Origin: Thermoleophilia bacterium
GTDB taxonomy: Bacteria; Actinomycetota; Thermoleophilia; Gaiellales; SKUG01
Length of the DNA: 33,161 nt
NCBI GenBank assembly: GCA_025964555.1
Contig: JAOPYQ010000013.1
Coordinates: forward strand, 78,771 to 111,931
Reading direction: 5' to 3'
Positions 23,178 to 28,867 of this stretch are shown in pieces; position 1 is the first letter of the stretch, and the number at the start of each line of letters is the position of its first letter. A model generated the notes under the pieces. It did no database searches and was not told the DNA's origin. It was given only the letters and a program-made list of their open reading frames with translations. A program made the position numbers and the translations under genes.

Positions 23178-24746
23178 GTGAGCGAATTCCAGCCTACCGC
23201 ACAGCATGTCGAGCTCCTGCACCTGATGCTTCAGCGCATCGTCGACTTCGACGGGAGTGATCTGCACGCGCGCGAGAACGAACCGCCGTTCATGCGCGTG
23301 CACGGCAACCTCACCCAGATCCCCGACATCGGGCCGCTCGACCGTCCGATGCTCGCGGGCGTGATCGGTGCGCTCACCGAGCGTCGACCGAACCTGCGTG
23401 GCGAGTTCGACCATGCCGGCGAGGCCGACCTCTCGTACGAGCTGGCGAACGTCGCGCGCTATCGCGTCAACATCTTCAAGGAGCGCGGTCGCCTCGCGAT
23501 GACGCTCCGCGTGATCCCGGCAGAAGTGCCGCACATCGACAACATCGGCGTGCCGCCGATCATCAAGGAGCTCGCGCTCGCCCACCACGGCCTCGTGCTC
23601 GTGACCGGCGCGACCGGCTCCGGCAAGACGACCACGCTCGCGGCGATGATCGACCATCGCAACCGCGAGACGGCCGGGCACATCCTCACCATCGAGGATC
23701 CGATCGAGATCGTCCATCCGAACCACAAGTCGATCGTCTCGCAGCGCGAGGTCGGCGCCGACACGCTCGATTTCAGCCAGGGACTCCGGCGCGCGCTGCG
23801 CCAGGACCCGGACGTGATCCTCATCGGCGAGATCCGCGACGAGGAGACGATGCGCACGGCGCTCGCCGCTGCCGAGACCGGCCACCTCGTGCTCGCCACG
23901 CTCCACACGATCAACGCGCAGGAGACGATCGCGCGCGTGCTCGACCTGTTCCCGTCGGATGCCGAGCAGCAGGCACGAGCGATGCTCGCCGGTGCGCTCA
24001 AGGGCATCGTCTCGCAGCGATTGGCGAAGACGATCGACGGCAAGCGAACGGCCGTCGTCGAGGTGATGGTGTCGACCTCGCGCATCGCGGACTGCATCAC
24101 CAATCCCGAGGAGACCGGCAAGATCAACGAGGCGATCGGTGACGGTGAGTACTACGGGATGCAGACGTTCGACCAGGCACTCATCAAGCTCATCATGGCC
24201 GGTCGCATCAGCGAGGAAGAGGCCGCGCACCTGACGACGAGTCCGCAGAACTTCAAGCTGACACTCGAGTCGGTGAAGGCGCAGGCCGGCGTGGATGCGC
24301 AGCGAGCTGCCGCGTCGATTCCCGTGACCCAGGCGCAGTCCGCTCCTCAGGCGCCAGCTGCTCCTGCTGCGCCGTCTGCTCCTGCCCCGGCTGCGCCCGC
24401 CGCAGCGATGGCTCCGGCAGCGCCAGCCGCACCGCCCATGGCCGCGCCCGCTGCTGCCGCACCTCCGGCTGCTGCTCCGCCTGGCGCCGCGCCTCCTGCT
24501 GCCGCACCTCCGGCGGCCGCACCTCCAGCAGCTGCTGCGCCTCCGAGTGCTGCTCCGCCAGCTGCTGCTCCTGCACCACCGGCCCCTCCGGCTGCCGCGC
24601 CGCCCGCGGCCGCTGTCCCTGGTTCGATTCCGCCGCCCGCTGCCGTGCCGCCTCCGGCGCCCCAGGCAGCTCCGTCCGCACCGCCAGCACCGCCCGTTGC
24701 GGCTCCGGCGCCACCACCTCCGCTTCCACCAGCACAGGCCGCCTGA
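23178..24746 (+). CDS. pilT: PilT-type twitching-motility ATPase with Ala/Pro-rich tail
   Basis: 522 residues. Residues 1-360 are a PilT/PilU secretion-ATPase superfamily member: N-terminal PAS-like region, Walker A GATGSGKTTT (about 142-151), Asp box (ILTIEDPIE), Walker B (DPDVILIGEIRDEET) and His box (GHLVLATLHT). PilT disassembles type IV pili at the inner membrane. Residues about 380-522 are an extreme Ala/Pro tract absent from ordinary PilT (about 350 residues). No pilB, pilC, pilM-Q or pilin is in the window. The start is GTG 23178 by family length; an in-frame ATG at 23091 with a better ribosome binding site would add 29 residues. pilU-like function cannot be excluded. Confidence 0.9.
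   Translation: MSEFQPTAQHVELLHLMLQRIVDFDGSDLHARENEPPFMRVHGNLTQIPDIGPLDRPMLAGVIGALTERRPNLRGEFDHAGEADLSYELANVARYRVNIFKERGRLAMTLRVIPAEVPHIDNIGVPPIIKELALAHHGLVLVTGATGSGKTTTLAAMIDHRNRETAGHILTIEDPIEIVHPNHKSIVSQREVGADTLDFSQGLRRALRQDPDVILIGEIRDEETMRTALAAAETGHLVLATLHTINAQETIARVLDLFPSDAEQQARAMLAGALKGIVSQRLAKTIDGKRTAVVEVMVSTSRIADCITNPEETGKINEAIGDGEYYGMQTFDQALIKLIMAGRISEEEAAHLTTSPQNFKLTLESVKAQAGVDAQRAAASIPVTQAQSAPQAPAAPAAPSAPAPAAPAAAMAPAAPAAPPMAAPAAAAPPAAAPPGAAPPAAAPPAAAPPAAAAPPSAAPPAAAPAPPAPPAAAPPAAAVPGSIPPPAAVPPPAPQAAPSAPPAPPVAAPAPPPPLPPAQAA
24330..24740 (+). repeat. Low-complexity Ala/Pro-coding tract in pilT
   Basis: About 410 bases made mainly of GCN and CCN codons, with many short imperfect repeats such as GCTGCCGCACCTCC. 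It encodes the C-terminal tail of PilT. The codons are varied rather than identical, so it is held by selection for composition or has drifted after expansion. Confidence 0.8.
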
Positions 24747-24783
24747 CCGCGGCCATCCCCCCGGCCCCACCCCCAGCATGCGA

Positions 24784-24813
24784 CGAGGGCCCCGGCAGTT
24801 GCCGGGGCCCTCG
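24784..24813. terminator. Strong bidirectional terminator hairpin
   Basis: CGAGGGCCCCGGCA (24784-24797) pairs perfectly with TGCCGGGGCCCTCG (24800-24813) around a two-base loop. It sits between the convergent pilT and DUF378 genes. A short T-rich stretch (GTCTTCT) follows on the plus strand. Confidence 0.85.
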
Positions 24814-24853
24814 CGTCTTCTACCTGTCACTCAGGCGATGCGACTGAACTGGA

Positions 24854-25057
24854 TCAGTCGTTCGCCGGGAGGACGCCCATGCGATCGGCGATCGCGTAGC
24901 ACGCGCTCAGTCCGACCAGGGCGTAGAAGGCGGTGGAGACACCGCCATTGAGGACCTGGCCAAGCGCGTCGTAGTCGAAGACGGCGCTGACACCGGCGTT
25001 GAGGCCCGCGATCATGAGCAGGAACATGGCGATGGTGTCGATGTTGAGGAACTTCAT
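24854..25057 (-). CDS. DUF378-like small membrane protein
   Basis: 67 residues with two membrane helices (about 7-27 and 42-60). The opening MKFLNIDTIAMFLLMIAGLN and closing FYALVGLSACYAI match DUF378, whose usual GGLNWGL is here AGLNAGV. Function unknown in the family. The ATG at 25057 has AGGAG eight bases upstream. The frame is open back to 25240, but that part lacks start support. The leader (to about 25150) contains CGGATCTCCGG at 25080-25090, like the sites at 19677-19780. Confidence 0.82.
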   Translation of the reverse strand: MKFLNIDTIAMFLLMIAGLNAGVSAVFDYDALGQVLNGGVSTAFYALVGLSACYAIADRMGVLPAND

Positions 25058-25157
25058 TGCGGTGTCTCCTTGGTGGTCGCGGATCTCCGGCGATGAAGGT
25101 GCCGGGCGGTCCGTGGCTGTTGTATGAATCGCGCGGCAACTGTGCCCCGCATCTCCT

Positions 25158-25185
25158 ACTATGCCCGGTATCCACCCAGATGCAA
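25158..25185 (-). promoter_or_regulatory. Candidate promoter for the DUF378 gene
   Basis: On the minus strand TTGCAT (25180-25185) and CATAGT (25158-25163) are separated by 16 bases, near sigma-70 spacing. Both hexamers are only partial matches. It would give a leader of roughly 95 bases. Confidence 0.35.
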
Positions 25186-25204
25186 GCCTTTCCGCGTGCT
25201 GTTT

Positions 25205-25241
25205 ATTGACTGACATGTCAACCAGTGTCAGACGTGTCAAT
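25205..25241. promoter_or_regulatory. TGTCA-rich dyad, possible operator
   Basis: ATTGAC and GTCAAT frame a 37-base element holding the perfect palindrome TGACATGTCA (25211-25220). Further TGTCA copies are spaced about one helical turn apart (25216, 25226, 25235). It is just upstream of the candidate DUF378 promoter and resembles a regulator-binding array. Confidence 0.4.
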
Positions 25242-25376
25242 CCCCATGAGCGCGTGGATTGGGCATGTTTCGACTTCGCGGACGCCCGCGCCTTCGCGCC
25301 CTCGCTCGGGTGCGATGGCGCGCAGACGTCGCTGGTGGTCGGCAGCTGGTCCTGTCAGCCGCCCTCGACTGACGCG

Positions 25377-25390
25377 CGCGAACGTTCGCG
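25377..25390. promoter_or_regulatory. Perfect 14-base palindrome
   Basis: CGCGAACGTTCGCG. A related perfect palindrome, CGTTCGAACG, lies at 25479-25488. Both contain the half-site CGAACG and lie upstream of the gene at 25559. They do not fit the GAAC-N4-GTTC spacing of actinobacterial LexA boxes. Confidence 0.4.
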
Positions 25391-25558
25391 ATGGCATGAA
25401 GGCGACGGATGGAGCGGAGGGCGGGCGGTTGCGGCCACGGGGCGGCCCACAGGCGGCCGCGGCTCGGCGACGGCAGGCGTTCGAACGTTGCGGCACGGGC
25501 AGACCCAACCCATCGCCACGCGGCACCACGCCATGCAGCACCACGAAGGGACACGACC

Positions 25559-25975
25559 ATGACGCAGACGACGATCAATCCGATCCAGCTGCCGAGCACC
25601 CGCATCCTCGGCACGGTCACCGCCGAGCGCCGCCGGATGCTGTCGTGCATCGACGTCGTCGTGGGCTACGTCGCGGCGCGCCACCGAATCGCCCTCGCCG
25701 GCTGGCGCATCGAGGCAGCCCTGGTGGAGAGCCGCTTCGAGTTTCGCGGCGGCGAGACCGTTGCCCTGCGCGCCACGCCCCTCGACGGTCGCAGCCCGGC
25801 GGACCTACCGCCCGTGCCGGTCGGGGTGCTGCGCGAGATCGGCTCGCGGGTGACGGATTCGATCTTCGGCGTCGCCAACGTGGTGCCGGACATCGCCTCG
25901 ACGGCACCCGACGTCGCGGGCCTGTTCGCCGTGATCGACGAGGACGAGTGGTTCGAGGACGTCGCGACCGCGTGA
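25559..25975 (+). CDS. Hypothetical protein, 138 residues
   Basis: A soluble acidic protein with no family I recognise. It has a predicted helical N-terminal half (ERRRMLSCIDVVVGYVAARHRIALAGWRIEA), a short beta-like segment (SRFEFRGGETVALRAT) and an acidic end (DEDEWFEDV). AAGGGA lies about ten bases upstream of the ATG. It is convergent with the CPBP protease gene, 23 bases apart. Two CGAACG palindromes lie 70 to 180 bases upstream. Confidence 0.62.
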   Translation: MTQTTINPIQLPSTRILGTVTAERRRMLSCIDVVVGYVAARHRIALAGWRIEAALVESRFEFRGGETVALRATPLDGRSPADLPPVPVGVLREIGSRVTDSIFGVANVVPDIASTAPDVAGLFAVIDEDEWFEDVATA

Positions 25976-25998
25976 GCTCATCACCGCGCGAGCGCGAA

Positions 25999-26826
25999 TC
26001 AGCTCGTGATGCGCCGGCCGCGCCGGTACCACCACACGTAGCCCAGCGCGACGAGTGCGGGCACCACGAGGGTCGCCACGGCTTCACCGACGCCTGGCGA
26101 CCCTTGTGCCGTCACGCTCGCGGTGTGCAGGAACGCCCACGCGTCGATCACGGCGTGCCAGATGATGAGCGGGATGATCGACCCGCAGCGCAGGCGCACG
26201 ATCGTGAACGGAACGCCGACCGCGAGCGTCACCGCCAGCGCGTTGAGGGCCGCGGCGGACCCGCCGGGCAGGTGCGGCAGGCCGAACAGGACGGACGACG
26301 CAGCGATCGTCAACCACGGCATGCGAGCTGATTCGAGCACGTCGACGAGCACGCCGCGGAACCAGAGCTCCTCGCTGACCGCGATCAGGATCGACGCCGC
26401 GACGAATGCCGCAGCGAGCCCGGGTGTCAGGTCCGAATCGAAGAGCGCGTCACCGCTGGCCAGGGACGCGCCGAGCGGCAGGCCGATCACGAGCACGCCA
26501 ACCGGCGCAAGCGCGCGGAGCCCGGCGTGGACGACCGGCGGCGGCGCGTCCAGGCCTATGCGTTGCCACGTCGAGTAGCCCGACATCACGAACGCCACCG
26601 CCGCCAGGATGCTGACGAGCTTCATGGCGCACAGCGTGAGGACCTCGCCCACCTGGATGTCGCCGCTGAGATCGACCGGGAACCCGAGCACCTGCAGCAG
26701 CACGCCGGCGAGCAGGTCGAAGAAGATGAATGCGAGCACCACCACCACGCCGAGCAGCAGGGCCTGAGCCACGGGTCGCCGGGGGCGATCGAACGGGGAG
26801 GTGTCGGCCGAAGGGTCGATACCCAC
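25999..26826 (-). CDS. CPBP-family intramembrane metalloprotease
   Basis: 275 residues, about eight membrane helices. The CPBP/CAAX-protease (Abi, Rce1-like) motifs are complete: SEELWFRG (Glu152, Glu153, Arg157), FGLPHL (His185) and IIWHAVIDAW (His224, Asp228). These residues bind the catalytic metal in the family. The substrate is unknown; members range from prenyl-protein proteases to bacteriocin self-immunity. The GTG at 26826 is chosen because the frame further upstream (to 26994) runs into wecB on the other strand. It is divergent from wecB, with 49 bases between starts. Confidence 0.87.
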   Translation of the reverse strand: MGIDPSADTSPFDRPRRPVAQALLLGVVVVLAFIFFDLLAGVLLQVLGFPVDLSGDIQVGEVLTLCAMKLVSILAAVAFVMSGYSTWQRIGLDAPPPVVHAGLRALAPVGVLVIGLPLGASLASGDALFDSDLTPGLAAAFVAASILIAVSEELWFRGVLVDVLESARMPWLTIAASSVLFGLPHLPGGSAAALNALAVTLAVGVPFTIVRLRCGSIIPLIIWHAVIDAWAFLHTASVTAQGSPGVGEAVATLVVPALVALGYVWWYRRGRRITS

Positions 26827-26875
26827 GAACCTACCCGGGGCTGGGCGGGTCGATGCGCCGGATATGCTCGCGGGT

Positions 26876-28027
26876 GTGAGCGAACCTTCGATCGTCGTCG
26901 TCCTGGGCAACCGCCCGCAGTTCATCAAGCACGCCGCGTTGGCGCGGGTGTGGGCCGAGCGTGCCGAGGGGGTGCGCCAGATCGTGGTGGACACCGGCCA
27001 GCACTACGACCACGCGCTCGCCGGGATCTTCATGGACGAGCTCAAGATGCCGACGCCGGACTTCTCCCTGGGTGTCGGTTCCGGCACGCATGCAGAGCAG
27101 CTGGCGCGGATGCTCGAGCCGCTCGAGGAGATCCTCGTGCGGGAGAAGCCGGCGTCCATCGTGCTGTATGGCGACACCAACTCGACGCTCGGGGGCGCGC
27201 TCGTTGCATCGAAGCTGCACGTGCCGATCGCGCACATCGAGGCGGGGCTGCGCTCCTACGACATGCTCATGCCGGAGGAGGTGAACCGCGTGATGTGCGA
27301 CCACGTCTCCAACATGCTGTTCGCCCCGACCGATGCTGCAGTCGCGAACCTCGAGCGCGAGGGCATCACGGGCGAGCGGGTGCATCGCACCGGCGACGTG
27401 ATGGCAGACATCGCGATGGCGGTGGCGCCCGCCGCGGACGCACGGCTCGATCCGATCGCGGCGACGCTGCGAGCGCGTGGGATCGACCTGCCCGATGCCG
27501 GCCACTTTGGGATCGTCACGATCCACCGCGCGTCCAACACCGAGCCGGATGCGCTCCGCGAGGTGATCGACTGCCTGACCGCCGCGGCCGAGCACCTGCC
27601 GCTCGTGTTCCCGGTCCATCCGCGCACCGAGGCCGCCGCGACGAACGCCGGCCTGCACCTGGACCTCGCAGAGATCCCCGGCCTCATCATGCTGCCGCCC
27701 CTCGGCTACCTCGACATGACCGCGCTCGTGCGAGCGGCGCGCGTGGCGATCACCGATTCGGGCGGACTGCAGAAGGAAGCGTTCGTGCACGGCACGCCGT
27801 GCATCACGATGCGCGATCGCACCGAGTGGGTGGAGACCGTCGAGAGCGGCTGGAACGCATGCGTCGGCACCGATGCGCAGGAACTCGTGCGCGTGCTCGA
27901 GCTGCACCATGCAGCGTTCGGTGACGAGCCGTGGTACCAGGAGCGCCCCGACCTGTACGGCAACGGCACCGCCGCCGAGCAGATCCTCGACGTGCTGGTG
28001 CGCCACGCGTCGTTCAGCCCGTTCTGA
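26876..28027 (+). CDS. wecB: UDP-N-acetylglucosamine 2-epimerase (non-hydrolysing)
   Basis: 383 residues, the usual length. The enzyme interconverts UDP-GlcNAc and UDP-ManNAc in the cytoplasm for surface polysaccharides. Family motifs are GNRPQFIKHA at the N-terminus, DTGQHYD, YGDTNSTLGGAL, HIEAGLRSYD, PEEVNRVMCDH, VTIHRASNTE, FPVHPRT and ITDSGGLQKEA. The last is the conserved nucleotide-binding segment. GTG at 26876 starts three residues before the first strand; ATG at 26864 is an alternative. A UDP-sugar C6 dehydrogenase 4 kb downstream could use its product or substrate. Confidence 0.94.
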   Translation: MSEPSIVVVLGNRPQFIKHAALARVWAERAEGVRQIVVDTGQHYDHALAGIFMDELKMPTPDFSLGVGSGTHAEQLARMLEPLEEILVREKPASIVLYGDTNSTLGGALVASKLHVPIAHIEAGLRSYDMLMPEEVNRVMCDHVSNMLFAPTDAAVANLEREGITGERVHRTGDVMADIAMAVAPAADARLDPIAATLRARGIDLPDAGHFGIVTIHRASNTEPDALREVIDCLTAAAEHLPLVFPVHPRTEAAATNAGLHLDLAEIPGLIMLPPLGYLDMTALVRAARVAITDSGGLQKEAFVHGTPCITMRDRTEWVETVESGWNACVGTDAQELVRVLELHHAAFGDEPWYQERPDLYGNGTAAEQILDVLVRHASFSPF

Positions 28028-28048
28028 CGGAGGGCCGAACGGGCTCCG
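28028..28048. terminator. Hairpin between wecB and glycine-zipper gene
   Basis: CGGAG (28028-28032) pairs with CTCCG (28044-28048), with inner CC/GG and a GAAC loop. It starts right after the wecB stop, between two convergent genes. There is no T-tract. Confidence 0.45.
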
Positions 28049-28061
28049 CTGCGGTTCGTCC

Positions 28062-28727
28062 TCAGAAGGGGTTGAACTTCGTGAGCAGCTTTTTGGCCGT
28101 GTGGGCGACGTGCTCGCCTGCGGAGACGACCGCGTCGCCGGCGTGGCTGCCGAGGTGGGCGCCGACGATTGCGCCGGTGACCGCGCCGATGCCGCCACCG
28201 ATCGCGGTGCCGATGCCCGGCGCGATGGCAGTGCCGATCGTCGCGCCGAGCGCGCCACCGAGCTTGGCTCCGGCGAGCCCGCCCGCGACGCCGCCGACAC
28301 CGCGACCTGCGGCGTGACGAGTGCGCGTGCCGACGTGACCCTCGGCGCGGTAGGTCGAGACCACGTTCGCGGCGGCGAGTGCGGCGGAGATGCCGACGCC
28401 GCCGCGGCCGACGGTGCGGGCCAGACGCCCGGCAGTCGCGGTGCGGGTCGTCAGCGCGTGCGGCGTGAGGCGGGCGTGGGCGACGTGGCGCACGGCGGGT
28501 GCGCGGCGAGCATCGCGCAGGGCCGACGAGCCAGACGTTCGGATCGAGTGCACGGTGCGAGCGATCGGTCGAATCGCGCGGAGTGCTGCGGCGTGGGTCT
28601 CGTTCAGCGCCGGGTGGGGGGCCGGGTGCTTCGGGCGCTGCGTCGGGCGCGCAGCAGGGCGCGCTACCGGCCGGTTCGTCGCCGTGGGTGCTGCGTGTCG
28701 AAGCGGTGCTACGTCTCGTGGAATCAT
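28062..28727 (-). CDS. Glycine-zipper-domain protein
   Basis: 221 residues. The first ~110 residues are basic, rich in Pro, Arg, Ala and His, and probably unstructured. From about 120 to 200 the chain is dominated by GxxxG/AxxxG repeats (GVGGVAGGLAGAKLGGALG, GIGTAIGGGIGAVTGAIVG), a glycine-zipper region able to pack in membranes or form oligomers. The end (HTAKKLLTKFNPF) is an amphipathic basic helix. Function unknown. ATG 28727 has GGGGGA four bases upstream. The frame is open to 28946, but that part overlaps the signal peptide of the divergent propeller B. Confidence 0.65.
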   Translation of the reverse strand: MIPRDVAPLRHAAPTATNRPVARPAARPTQRPKHPAPHPALNETHAAALRAIRPIARTVHSIRTSGSSALRDARRAPAVRHVAHARLTPHALTTRTATAGRLARTVGRGGVGISAALAAANVVSTYRAEGHVGTRTRHAAGRGVGGVAGGLAGAKLGGALGATIGTAIAPGIGTAIGGGIGAVTGAIVGAHLGSHAGDAVVSAGEHVAHTAKKLLTKFNPF

Positions 28728-28867
28728 TGGGTCCCCCGTCCCGATGTGCTGTTCCTTGCTTCGAGATTGCGACGGGTTCGGGCGGGCGTATGTCGGCTTG
28801 CCTACATTGCGACGTTTCCTGGTCGGATTTGGCTCCAGATCCGGCTGCGAATGCCGATGCAGATGGC

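Larger units (their letters stand above)
25058..25558. other. 500-base gene-free region with several dyads
   Basis: No convincing gene. A 133-codon open frame (25161-25562, +) has no ribosome binding site or family features. The stretch holds the DUF378 leader with a CGGATCTCCGG site, a possible minus-strand promoter, a TGTCA-rich dyad (25205-25241), a CGACTGAC motif (25366-25373), two perfect palindromes (25377-25390 and 25479-25488) and the upstream region of the gene at 25559. Confidence 0.7.

Noticed and set aside
22464-24830. 788-codon minus-strand frame with Arg/Gly/Ser repeats
   Set aside because: Its repeat character is the reverse complement of the Ala/Pro-coding tail of pilT.
25161-25562. 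133-codon plus-strand frame in the gene-free region
   Set aside because: No ribosome binding site, biased composition toward the end and overlap with regulatory-looking dyads; it runs into the real start at 25559.
28499-28867. Upstream extension of propeller B frame
   Set aside because: It overlaps the glycine-zipper gene on the other strand, and the signal segment plus alignment with paralogue A place the start at 28868 (or at most 28790).
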